A stretch of 64,000 nucleotides of DNA from positions 99,854 to 163,853 of the forward strand of contig NZ_JPOC01000033.1 in assembly GCF_000738775.1 (NCBI RefSeq), written 5' to 3'. The notes beneath the pieces are model-generated. The model had not been told where the DNA came from, did no database searches, and saw nothing but the letters and a program-made list of their open reading frames with translations. This DNA comes from Prescottella defluvii (GTDB lineage: Bacteria; Actinomycetota; Actinomycetes; Mycobacteriales; Mycobacteriaceae). Of this stretch, positions 1 to 7,770 are shown one piece after another; the first letter of the stretch is position 1; each line of letters opens with the position of its first letter. The position numbers were made by a program, and so were the translations under genes.

Positions 1-67
1 GGCCAGGAGTATCCGACGCCCTCGCCCGCGCAGTTCTGAGGTCGCGCCGGGGACGACCCCCGGCAGG

Positions 68-487
68 TCAATCGTGGACGTTGTCGGCGAGGAGAGTTCG
101 GAAGTCGGGTGCGAGTTCCACTGTTTCGCCGCCGTTGTCGTGATCGACGAGACGAACTCTCCCGTCGGCGGCGATCCAGATCGGGTTGCCAGATCCGTCG
201 TCGGCGATGACGACACCGTCGATGAGCATCCCGTACGCCTCACGCGCCCGGGTGGTCAGTTCGACGCTGCTCTCGTTTCCGAGGATCGAGGCGTTGTCCC
301 ACGCGTGAACGGGCACACCGACGAAACAGCCGCCCCAACGGCCGACGAACTCTTCGTAGTCCGGATCAGGAACGAGACCCAGGACCGTCAGCCCCTCCCG
401 TAGTTCAGCCGATGGAACGGGCCGGCCGGAACCATAGGCGGCCACCGCGACTTCGATGCGTGCGACGAGTTCGGCGCCGAGAGACAT
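68..487 (-). CDS. SMI1/KNR4-like hypothetical protein
   Basis: A 139-residue soluble protein with no signal peptide or membrane segment. The middle has a DYEEFVGRWGG-type segment followed by a short beta-rich tail ending FRTLLADN. This resembles the SMI1/KNR4 (SUKH) fold, in which an acidic LPxDY/FxxFL segment is followed by glycine-rich strands. The family includes immunity proteins and general regulators, but no toxin gene is visible beside it in the window, so no immunity role can be argued. I chose the ATG at 487 over an upstream in-frame ATG at 535, because the 16 extra residues are arginine-rich and look like translated non-coding DNA. Family assignment is tentative. Confidence 0.55.
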   Translation of the reverse strand: MSLGAELVARIEVAVAAYGSGRPVPSAELREGLTVLGLVPDPDYEEFVGRWGGCFVGVPVHAWDNASILGNESSVELTTRAREAYGMLIDGVVIADDGSGNPIWIAADGRVRLVDHDNGGETVELAPDFRTLLADNVHD

Positions 488-548
488 GCCGCGATCGTAT
501 CGCCGGGAAGCCCGCGACCGCCGGACTGCCGACACATCGGGGTGCAGA

Positions 549-1139
549 TCAGGATTCGGTGAGCGCAGTCAGCCACAACCGCACCGTGGAACGAAGCCGA
601 TCGACACGCGGCGCCGCCGAGTCTGCGAGCATCGACCGAGACCCGTAGACGGCGTCGAACACCAACCCCTCCAGCAAGCTGATCAGGTCGTGCGCCGCAC
701 TGCGCGGGTCGGTCGCACCGAGCGCGTCCATCAATGCAGTTGCCCTGTCCACCGAGAAGAGGCACCCGGCGAGCGCAGACCGCAGCTCCTCGTCGCCGGC
801 GGCATCGACGGCGAGCGCACAGCGCGCCAGGACGTCCCGGCGCCGATCGGTCACCAGCAGACCGATCTGCTGGGCGATCAGGTCGGCTGCGCCGTCGACC
901 GAGGGCGGATCGTCGGCGGTGTGCGCCTCCACGAACGCCGCCCGCGACCTGTCGGACAGCCGTCGAATGGCACCGCCCACCAGCGCATCCCGCGTCCGGA
1001 AGTAGTACGACGTGGAACCCTTCGCCAGCCCCAGCCGCCGGTCGATCGCCTGGTGGGTCACGCCGTGGTTGCCCCCCTCGGCAGCAAGATCGAGGGCGGC
1101 ATCGCAGATCGCTTCGCGACGGGACGGACGGTGACTCAT
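549..1139 (-). CDS. TetR/AcrR family transcriptional regulator
   Basis: A 196-residue repressor of ordinary TetR length. The N-terminal three-helix DNA-binding domain carries a helix-turn-helix at about residues 28-47 (HQAIDRRLGLAKGSTSYYF), and the rest is the all-helical ligand-binding and dimerisation half. The gene is divergent from zapE, with 40 bp between the start codons and a clean 20-bp dyad in that gap. Autorepression is therefore likely, and the same dyad could also control zapE. The ligand is not predictable from sequence. TetR genes are often beside an efflux pump; here the pump at 2258-3754 has its own PadR regulator, so I do not link them. Confidence 0.9.
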   Translation of the reverse strand: MSHRPSRREAICDAALDLAAEGGNHGVTHQAIDRRLGLAKGSTSYYFRTRDALVGGAIRRLSDRSRAAFVEAHTADDPPSVDGAADLIAQQIGLLVTDRRRDVLARCALAVDAAGDEELRSALAGCLFSVDRATALMDALGATDPRSAAHDLISLLEGLVFDAVYGSRSMLADSAAPRVDRLRSTVRLWLTALTES

Positions 1140-1154
1140 GTCTCCATCCTGCCA

Positions 1155-1174
1155 GACTCTACGATGCTAGAGTC
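1155..1174. promoter_or_regulatory. Candidate TetR operator between tetR and zapE
   Basis: Perfect inverted repeat GACTCTA-N6-TAGAGTC, 20 bp, lying 16 bp from the TetR start codon and 5 bp before the zapE ATG. Its size and symmetry fit a TetR-dimer operator, and it covers the place where a zapE ribosome site would lie. Assignment to this TetR is inference from position. Confidence 0.6.
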
Positions 1175-1179
1175 CGATC

Positions 1180-2271
1180 ATGCGATGGCTACGACGTACG
1201 CCCCGCCCGGTCCTCCCGGTATCTGCCGCAGCGTTCGACGACGCGGCACGAGTGGCGGGGTTCGTGCTCGATCACGCTCAACGACAGGCGGTCTCGCGGA
1301 TCTGCGACACCGCTGGACGGGGCGTGTACCTGTGGGGCCCGGTCGGCCGCGGCAAGACCTGGCTCGTGTCCACGTATTTCGCGGCACTGCCCACCGAACA
1401 CAAGCGACGCGTGCACTTCCACGAGTTCTTCCGCGAACTGCACACCGAGATCCGTCGACACCGCAACGATCTGGATGCAGCCCTCGCTGCCATGCTCGAC
1501 GGTGTCGAAGTGCTGTGCTTCGACGAGTTCCACGTCCACGACATCGCCGACGCGAAGTTCGTCGAACGACTCCTCCCGACATTGTCGGCCAGGCAGGTCA
1601 CCCTCGTCGTCACGTCGAACTATCCCCCGCACCGACTGCTGCCGAACCCACTGTTCCACGACACCTTCACGCCGACGATCGAGCTGATCGAGCAGTCGCT
1701 GGAGGTCGTCGTGGTCGACGGGCCGCGCGACTATCGCACCGGCTCGGATCACGCCGCCGGGTTCTCGGCCGGACACTGGGTCGTCCCAGCAGACGCGGAG
1801 CAACTCGCACTGCTCGGGCTCGGGCGTCCCGATCCGACCGAACGGCGAACGATGTCACCGTGCGGGCACCCGATCGTCGCACTGCGCGCGGAACCGGACT
1901 ACCTGTGGCTCGACTTCGCGGATGTGTGCGAGCACACGACGGCACCGTCCGACTACCTGGCACTCGCCGCACTGTTCGACCGATGGGTGATCAGTGGGAT
2001 CCCGGACCTGGCGCACACGGGACACGAAGCGGCACAAAGGTTCGCGAACCTCGTCGACGTGTTGTACGACAGGGACGTTCAGGCCACCTTCCTCGCCCGC
2101 CGCTCCCTCGATTCGCTCACGACCACGGGACAGCTTCCTGTCGACATCGATCGGATCCTGAGCCGGCTCGGACAGTTGCGGACACTGCCCTCTGAAGCAG
2201 TTCCGGCCGCCGCCGGTGCGAAAGCACCTGCGGCGGCCGGAACAACGACCGAATCCGTCAGCTGGGAGTAG
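1180..2271 (+). CDS. zapE: Cell division protein ZapE (AFG1-type ATPase)
   Basis: A 363-residue AFG1/ZapE P-loop ATPase. The Walker A motif GPVGRGKT is at residues 53-60, followed by the family segment HFHEFFRELH (79-88) and Walker B VLCFDEFHVHD (111-121). In Escherichia coli ZapE is an ATP-dependent Z-ring-associated protein; mitochondrial AFG1 homologues act in protein quality control. It is presumably cytosolic or membrane-peripheral here. The start is the ATG at 1180; no strong Shine-Dalgarno is visible and the TetR-type dyad occupies its place, so a leaderless or repressor-sensitive start is possible. The 3' end overlaps the convergent MFS gene by 14 bp. Confidence 0.88.
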   Translation: MRWLRRTPRPVLPVSAAAFDDAARVAGFVLDHAQRQAVSRICDTAGRGVYLWGPVGRGKTWLVSTYFAALPTEHKRRVHFHEFFRELHTEIRRHRNDLDAALAAMLDGVEVLCFDEFHVHDIADAKFVERLLPTLSARQVTLVVTSNYPPHRLLPNPLFHDTFTPTIELIEQSLEVVVVDGPRDYRTGSDHAAGFSAGHWVVPADAEQLALLGLGRPDPTERRTMSPCGHPIVALRAEPDYLWLDFADVCEHTTAPSDYLALAALFDRWVISGIPDLAHTGHEAAQRFANLVDVLYDRDVQATFLARRSLDSLTTTGQLPVDIDRILSRLGQLRTLPSEAVPAAAGAKAPAAAGTTTESVSWE

Positions 2272-3754
2272 CAGCCGCCTCGGTGTCGGCCGTGACCTCG
2301 CGCACCGGCGCACCCTTGCGCGGATTGACGAAGAACAGCACGACGGCGAAGCCCAGCATCAGCACGGCCGCGGGCAGCATCGCCGACTGCGCCATCGCGG
2401 TCGCGAAGGGTTCGCGGACCGCCTCGGGCAGCTGGCCTCCCATGAAGTGGCCCTCCCCTGCCGAGGCACCGCCGCTGACACCGACCGAGGACAGCTCGGC
2501 GGTGATCCGCGATGTCATCAGGGCGCCCATCGCGGCGCTACCGAGCACGGCGCCGACCTGACGGGTGGTGTTGTAGACACCCGAGCCGGCCCCGACGTGC
2601 GCCATGGGCAGGTTCCGGGTCGCGGTCGCGGAGACCGGCGCCCAGATGAACGCGTTGGAGGCGCCGATGACGGCCATCGGCAGCAGGATCTGCCAGATGG
2701 GGGTGGTCGGGGTCAGTCGCGTCGCCAGCCAGGCGGTGGCGAGGGCGAAGACGAGGAAGCCCGGTCCCGCGATGAACCGCGGGTGCGCCCGGTCGACGAG
2801 CTTCCCGACGAACGGGGCGAGGATGCCGGTGACGATCGCCATCGGCGCCATCAGCAGGGCCGACTGGGTCGGCGACAGGCCGGTGACGGACTGCGCGTAG
2901 TACATGAACGGGAGCATGACCGCGGTGATGGAGAAGCCCATCGCCATGATGCCGAGGTTGGCGACCGAGAAGTTGCGGTCGCGGAACAGTCCGAGCGGAA
3001 CGAGCGGTTCGTTGCGGTTGACCTTCTGCCACCACACGAACGCGATCATGAACACGACGCCGACGCCGATCAGCACCCAGGTGCGGGCGTCCCAGTCGTA
3101 CGAGTTGCCTTCCTGCAGACCGAAGACGATGCAGAACAAACCGATCGCGCTGAGTGCCACACCGACGAGGTCGAACTTGTGGTTGCTGGTGGGCAGCACC
3201 GGAACCAGTCGCCACGCGAGGACGAACGCGACGACGCCGACCGGGACGTTGACGATGAAGATCCACTCCCAGCCGAGGTTGTCGACGAGGACGCCACCGA
3301 GGATCGGACCGACCAGGGTCGCGACGCCCGCCACCGAACCCCACAGGCCCATCGCGGCGCCGCGCTTGTCCGGCGGGAAGATCCGGGTGATGACGGCCAT
3401 CGTCTGCGGCGTCATCATGGCCGCACCGAGACCCTGGAAGACGCGGGCGACGATCAGCATCTCGATGCCGCCGGCCAGGCCGCACCACAGCGACGCGAGC
3501 GTGAACACGACCAGACCGATGAGGTACATGTTCTTGGGGCCGAACCGGTCGCCGAGCCGCCCGGTGACCAGCAGTGGGACCGCGTAGGCGAGCAGGTAGG
3601 CGCTCGTCACCCAGATCACCGCGTTGACGTCGGCGCCCAGTTCCGCGGTGATGACCGGGTTGGCGACGGCGACGATGGTGCTGTCGACCAGGATCATGAA
3701 GAAGCCCAGGCAGAGGGCCCACAGGGCCGGCCAGGGCTTGACGTCGGTTTTCAT
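2258..3754 (-). CDS. DHA2-type MFS drug exporter (EmrB/QacA subfamily)
   Basis: A 498-residue polytopic membrane protein of the 14-helix drug:proton antiporter type. It begins PWPALWALCLGFFMILVDST with the family TM1 motif LVDSTIV, and has the loop motif GRLGDRFGPKNMY after TM2 and GSVAGVATLVGPILGG for motif C (antiporter signature) in TM5. It likely expels amphipathic compounds. It is translationally coupled to the PadR gene upstream through an ATGA overlap (3751-3754), so the two form one operon, and the exporter should be induced when PadR releases its operator. The substrate is unknown. Confidence 0.9.
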   Translation of the reverse strand: MKTDVKPWPALWALCLGFFMILVDSTIVAVANPVITAELGADVNAVIWVTSAYLLAYAVPLLVTGRLGDRFGPKNMYLIGLVVFTLASLWCGLAGGIEMLIVARVFQGLGAAMMTPQTMAVITRIFPPDKRGAAMGLWGSVAGVATLVGPILGGVLVDNLGWEWIFIVNVPVGVVAFVLAWRLVPVLPTSNHKFDLVGVALSAIGLFCIVFGLQEGNSYDWDARTWVLIGVGVVFMIAFVWWQKVNRNEPLVPLGLFRDRNFSVANLGIMAMGFSITAVMLPFMYYAQSVTGLSPTQSALLMAPMAIVTGILAPFVGKLVDRAHPRFIAGPGFLVFALATAWLATRLTPTTPIWQILLPMAVIGASNAFIWAPVSATATRNLPMAHVGAGSGVYNTTRQVGAVLGSAAMGALMTSRITAELSSVGVSGGASAGEGHFMGGQLPEAVREPFATAMAQSAMLPAAVLMLGFAVVLFFVNPRKGAPVREVTADTEAAATPS

Positions 3755-4359
3755 TGGTTGCCCTTCTGATGTGCAAGCCGTGCGGATTCGAGATGTTCGT
3801 CCGTGACCCAGGGAATCTCGCCGCGGCCGACGCGGTCCACGAAGTTTCGCAGCCAGTCGAGTTCGGCCTGCGTCATCGCGCGGGTGTAGGAGAACGGGAT
3901 GGTGAACAGTTCCGGGACGTCGCGAGCGAACTCCGCCAGGTCGTCGAGTGCGGCGAGTTCGGCGACGAGTGCCTCGATGCGCCGGTCGAGCAACGCGAGC
4001 GCGTCGACGGATTCCAGATTGTGCAGTTCGGCGAGGCCGAGAGTGAACGTCGGGTACTCGGGTGCCGGAGCGGCGACGGTGTCCGAGACCCACTGTCGCA
4101 CCGCGGCGCGCCCTGCGTGGGTGATCTCGTAGGTGGTCCGCTCGGGGCGGTTGCCCTGGCGGCCGGTGCCCAGCACGGCCACCAGTCCGTCGCGTTCGAG
4201 GCGTTCGACGGCGTGGTAGAGCGAGCCCGGCCGGACCTTGACGATCCGTTCCTTCCGGCGGGTGACGAGGAGTTGGTACATCTCGTACGGGTGCATCGGC
4301 CGTTCGAACAGGAGCGCGAGGACGGACACCCCGAGAGGTGTGACCGATCGCGGCAACAT
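3751..4359 (-). CDS. PadR family transcriptional regulator
   Basis: A 202-residue PadR-type regulator. The winged helix spans about residues 5-80, with LGVSVLALLFERPMHPYEMYQLL then the recognition stretch VRPGSLYHAVERLERDGLV. The C-terminal half is helical as in the Vir_act_alpha_C domain used for dimerisation. The start at 4359 gives the usual N-terminus; upstream in-frame sequence is arginine-rich and unlike protein. It is encoded immediately before and overlapping the MFS exporter, a common PadR-pump pairing, and an inverted repeat 26 bp upstream of its start is a good candidate autoregulatory operator. Confidence 0.9.
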   Translation of the reverse strand: MLPRSVTPLGVSVLALLFERPMHPYEMYQLLVTRRKERIVKVRPGSLYHAVERLERDGLVAVLGTGRQGNRPERTTYEITHAGRAAVRQWVSDTVAAPAPEYPTFTLGLAELHNLESVDALALLDRRIEALVAELAALDDLAEFARDVPELFTIPFSYTRAMTQAELDWLRNFVDRVGRGEIPWVTDEHLESARLAHQKGNQ

Positions 4360-4384
4360 TCCCGTCACCCCACTTCCGCGTCGA

Positions 4385-4402
4385 ATATTCCGCGTGGAAT
4401 AT
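4385..4402 (-). promoter_or_regulatory. Candidate PadR operator
   Basis: Inverted repeat ATATTCC-GCGT-GGAATAT, 18 bp, in an AT-rich patch just upstream of the PadR start. Known PadR operators are often ATGT/ACAT-type dyads; this one differs, so the match rests on position and symmetry only. Confidence 0.55.
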
Positions 4403-4471
4403 ACGACCGGGCGAACCCGCGGGGCAATCCTCACCGGGGGCCTGTGACCGGGAACACCGCACCCACCGGGG

Positions 4472-5308
4472 TCAGCTGAACGTCGCCGGATCCGGGCCGA
4501 GACGGCCGTCCGGGGAGTCCAGGGAACCGATCGCGAACATGTCCTCGGCGGTGAGTTCGAAGCCGAAGACATCGAAGTTGCTCGCGATCCGCTCGGGCGT
4601 CACCGACTTGGGGATCACGACATTGCCCAGCTGGAGGTGCCAGCGCAGGATCACCTGTGCGGGCGTGCGTCCGTGCGCGTCGGCGATCGCGCCGATGGTG
4701 GGATCCCCGATCGTGGTCCCCTGCCCGAGCGGACTCCACGCCTCGGTGACGATGCCCATGTCGGCGTGAACCGAGCGCAGTCGGGCCTGCCCGAAGCCCG
4801 GGTGCAACTCGATCTGGTTGAGGACCGGCGCCTCCCCCAGCGCCTCGACCAGGCGTTCCAGGTTCTCGGCGGTGAAATTGGAGACCCCGATCGACCGCAC
4901 CCGGCCGTCGGCCTTCAGCTGCTGGAAAGCCTTGTACGTGTCGACGTACCGCCCCTTCGCCGGGGCCGGCCAATGGATCAGATACAGGTCGAGGTAGTCG
5001 AGCCCCAGCCGCGCGAGGCTGTCGTCGAACGCCCGCAGCGTCGAGTCGTAGCCCTGGTCGTCGTTCCACAGTTTGGTGGTGACGAACAGGTCCTCACGGG
5101 CGATACCGGAGTCGGCGAGCGCCCGCCCGGTACCGGTCTCGTTGTCGTAGATGCGGGCGGTGTCGATGCTGCGGTAGCCGACGCGCAGCGCCTCACCGAC
5201 GGCGTCGTACGCCTGATCGTCGGGCACCTGGAACACCCCGAAGCCCAGTTGCGGAATCGTGTTGCCGTCGTTCAGTTCGACGGCCGGTACGGAACTGATG
5301 GAGGTCAT
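4472..5308 (-). CDS. Aldo/keto reductase
   Basis: A 278-residue (alpha/beta)8 NADPH-dependent oxidoreductase of the 2,5-diketo-gluconate reductase-like AKR5 branch. The catalytic tetrad is visible: Asp49 and Tyr54 (IDTARIYDNE), Lys79 (VTTKLW) and His112 (YLIHWP). The family signature IGVSNF follows, and the coenzyme segment VIPKSVTPERIASN lies near the C-terminus. It reduces carbonyl groups; the substrate is not predictable. I took the ATG at 5308, because the ten codons before it are not conserved-looking. It sits alone downstream of a strong hairpin that separates it from the sulfatase operon. Confidence 0.92.
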   Translation of the reverse strand: MTSISSVPAVELNDGNTIPQLGFGVFQVPDDQAYDAVGEALRVGYRSIDTARIYDNETGTGRALADSGIAREDLFVTTKLWNDDQGYDSTLRAFDDSLARLGLDYLDLYLIHWPAPAKGRYVDTYKAFQQLKADGRVRSIGVSNFTAENLERLVEALGEAPVLNQIELHPGFGQARLRSVHADMGIVTEAWSPLGQGTTIGDPTIGAIADAHGRTPAQVILRWHLQLGNVVIPKSVTPERIASNFDVFGFELTAEDMFAIGSLDSPDGRLGPDPATFS

Positions 5309-5332
5309 GTTCGGGCAACCACCGCGGCGCCT

Positions 5333-5380
5333 CCACATGTTCCCGGGCGTCTCAGGAAGTGGACACCCGGGAACATGTGG
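5333..5380 (-). terminator. 15-bp hairpin between sulfatase operon and AKR gene
   Basis: Perfect inverted repeat with arms 5333-5347 and 5366-5380 (CCACATGTTCCCGGG and its complement) and an 18-nt loop, immediately after the sulfatase stop. No T-tract follows on the minus strand. It may act as an intrinsic actinobacterial-type terminator, or as an operator, since it ends 25 bp before the AKR start. Confidence 0.6.
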
Positions 5381-5395
5381 TCGCCGCGTCGTCGA

Positions 5396-7753
5396 CTACT
5401 CCTGCTTCAGCGCCAGGGCCCGCAGCCGCTCGACGGCCTCCGGCCCCACGTTCGCGAGCCGAGCACCCGGTTCGTACCCGACGGCGATGAGCCGGCCGGT
5501 GAACGGGAAGGCGCCGTGGGTGAGGTGGTTGTCCCACGACACCGGGGAGCGCCGGTCGATCCCGACGTCGATCCCTTGGAAGAGCGCCTGCCCTGCCATC
5601 GAGGAGACCCGCGACAGTTCCCCGACCCGCCGCCCACCGACCTCGAGGCCCACCGTCAGCGTGGACGCATCGTGGGCAACGACGTCGAGCACGAACTCCT
5701 GACGGCCGGGCGTGAGATCCGGGTGCCGGATCTCGTCCACGGTTCCGTACGCGTTGTGGACGTAGCGCAGTCCGTCGTCGTCGAGGTACAGGCCGTACCC
5801 GCTGTACTGTCCGCCGTGCGCGACCAGCGTCCCGCGGTCACCGATCGCGAGATCGACGTCGACCGTGATGCGGTACGACCGCAACGCCACCAACTGGGCC
5901 GAGCGATAACGTTCGAGCGTCGGCGTACCGGGGAGTATGCGCACCGGCTGCGACATCGCCGACTCACGGGCCGGCCGGAGCGCGCGTTTGAGACCACTGC
6001 CCTCGTCGAGCGGGAACACCTGGTTCTCCCAGGCAGCCCGTTCCCACCGTTTCGACAACTCGGCGACCCTGTCCGGATGCGCGTCGGCCAGATCCGTCGT
6101 CTCGGTCGGATCGGATCGGAGGTCGTACAGTTCGTATTCGTTGTCGTCGAACGGATCTCCCGTGACGTGGCGACTGACGATCTCCCACCCGTCCTCGTAG
6201 TAGCCGCGGTGCCCGAACATCTCGTAGTGCTGTCCGCCACGATCGTGCGGAGCGTCACCCGAGGCCATCGTCCCGGCAAAGCTGCTGCCGTCCAACGGTT
6301 TCAACGGGACACCCTGCCGATGCTCGACGTCCCGGATTCCGGCCAGCTCGAGCAGGGTCGGGTAGAGGTCCACGGCGTGGACGTACTGCCGACGGATCTG
6401 TCCACCGCACTCGGAGACCCGGCGGGGCCACGACAGGACCGTCGGGACGGTGTGACCTCCGGCGTGCGTGTTCACCTTGTAGAGGCGGAACGGCGTGTTC
6501 GACGCCATCGCCCATCCCCGCGGGTAGTGCGGCATCGACCTGGCCGTCCCGACGAGGTCGATCGTCTCGAGATCACGCGCGAAGCCGTCGGCGCGGCCGC
6601 CCTTGTCGTGAAAGCGGCGCAGGGCATCGAAGTACTGCATCGTCCCGTCCTCCTCGCCCTCACGCGAAGCGCCGTTGTCCGACGTGAACAGGACGATGGT
6701 GTTGTCCCACTCGCCGAGGTCCTCGAACACCGCACGCACCCGGCCCAGGCTCTGGTCGACACTGTCGACCATCGCGGCGTAGACCTCCATGTAGCGGGCG
6801 AACACCGCCTGCCGGTCCGCGTCGAGACCGTCCCACGGCGGCACCGAATCCCCGGCCTCGGCGTTGCGCGGCGACAGGGCGGTGCCGGGTCGGACGATGC
6901 CCAACTCCTGCTGGCGACGGAATCGGTTCTCTCGCAAATCGTCCCAGCCGCCGGAGTACGCTCCACGGTGCCGGTCGATGTCCTCCGGTTTGGCATGCAG
7001 CGGTGCGTGGACGGCGCCGTGCGCAAAGTAGAGGAAGACCGGCTTGGCGGGGTCGGCGGCCTTCACCGACTTCACCATCCGAACAGCCTCGTCGGTGATG
7101 TCGTCGGTGAAGTAGTAGCCGGGCGGGTAGCTGTCCGGCGAGACCTGTTCGTTGCCACGCAGGACGGCCGGCGGGTTGTGCAGATCCGTCATGCCGCCCA
7201 GGAAGCCGTAGAACCGTTCGAATCCGCGCTGCAGCGGCCACGAGTCCATGGATGCCGCGTCGTGGTCGTCGTTGTCCTTGCACAGGTGCCACTTCCCGAC
7301 CGCCATCGTGGCGTAGCCGGCACCCCGCAACGTCTCCGCGACCGTCGGCACGTCGTCCGCCAACTCCATTGCCAGCGATGGGAAACCCGGATCCGCATGG
7401 GCGACATACCCCACGCCGGCGGCGTGCGCGTTCCGCCCGGTCATGAGGGCGGCCCGCGTGGGCGAACACATGGGGGTGACATGGAAGTTGGTGTACCGCA
7501 GACCCTCGTCGGCCAGACGGTCGATGTTCGGTGTCGGGATCTCCGAACCGAAGCACCCGACGTCGGAGTATCCGAGGTCGTCGCACAGGATCACGACGAT
7601 GTTCGGCGCTCCCTGCGCAGACGGCCGCGGCGGCCAGTGGGACTCGGAATCGGCGATGGTCCTGCCGACTCGGCCACGGAAGTCGTTGTAGGCGCGACGC
7701 TCCGGCGGGAGATCGAGTGGCACACCGCGTTCGTCGAACTCTGTCTCAGTCAT
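5396..7753 (-). CDS. Type I arylsulfatase, cytosolic-type (785 aa)
   Basis: A large formylglycine-dependent sulfatase. The signature CSPTR (Cys96-Arg100) would be converted to formylglycine by a sulfatase-modifying enzyme, which is not encoded in the window. Metal ligands are visible in ILCDDLGYSD (Asp58, Asp59) and in TSDNGAS, and VGKWH supplies a Lys/His pair. The C-terminal part after about residue 540 is a beta-sandwich-like extension with a GQYSGYGLYLDDDGL segment, also found in the paralogue at 9377-11713. No signal peptide is present. It is the last gene of a three-gene operon, 17 bp after a lipoprotein binding-protein gene. It hydrolyses a sulfate ester; steroid sulfate is an inference from neighbouring genes. 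Confidence 0.92.
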   Translation of the reverse strand: MTETEFDERGVPLDLPPERRAYNDFRGRVGRTIADSESHWPPRPSAQGAPNIVVILCDDLGYSDVGCFGSEIPTPNIDRLADEGLRYTNFHVTPMCSPTRAALMTGRNAHAAGVGYVAHADPGFPSLAMELADDVPTVAETLRGAGYATMAVGKWHLCKDNDDHDAASMDSWPLQRGFERFYGFLGGMTDLHNPPAVLRGNEQVSPDSYPPGYYFTDDITDEAVRMVKSVKAADPAKPVFLYFAHGAVHAPLHAKPEDIDRHRGAYSGGWDDLRENRFRRQQELGIVRPGTALSPRNAEAGDSVPPWDGLDADRQAVFARYMEVYAAMVDSVDQSLGRVRAVFEDLGEWDNTIVLFTSDNGASREGEEDGTMQYFDALRRFHDKGGRADGFARDLETIDLVGTARSMPHYPRGWAMASNTPFRLYKVNTHAGGHTVPTVLSWPRRVSECGGQIRRQYVHAVDLYPTLLELAGIRDVEHRQGVPLKPLDGSSFAGTMASGDAPHDRGGQHYEMFGHRGYYEDGWEIVSRHVTGDPFDDNEYELYDLRSDPTETTDLADAHPDRVAELSKRWERAAWENQVFPLDEGSGLKRALRPARESAMSQPVRILPGTPTLERYRSAQLVALRSYRITVDVDLAIGDRGTLVAHGGQYSGYGLYLDDDGLRYVHNAYGTVDEIRHPDLTPGRQEFVLDVVAHDASTLTVGLEVGGRRVGELSRVSSMAGQALFQGIDVGIDRRSPVSWDNHLTHGAFPFTGRLIAVGYEPGARLANVGPEAVERLRALALKQE

Positions 7754-7770
7754 GAACGAGAACCCTTTCG

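Noticed and set aside
68..535. SMI1/KNR4 gene as part of a toxin-immunity pair
   Set aside because: No polymorphic toxin or secretion gene is next to it inside the window.
2216..3769. 517-codon plus-strand frame opposite the MFS gene
   Set aside because: Arg/His/Asp-rich, antisense to 14 transmembrane helices.
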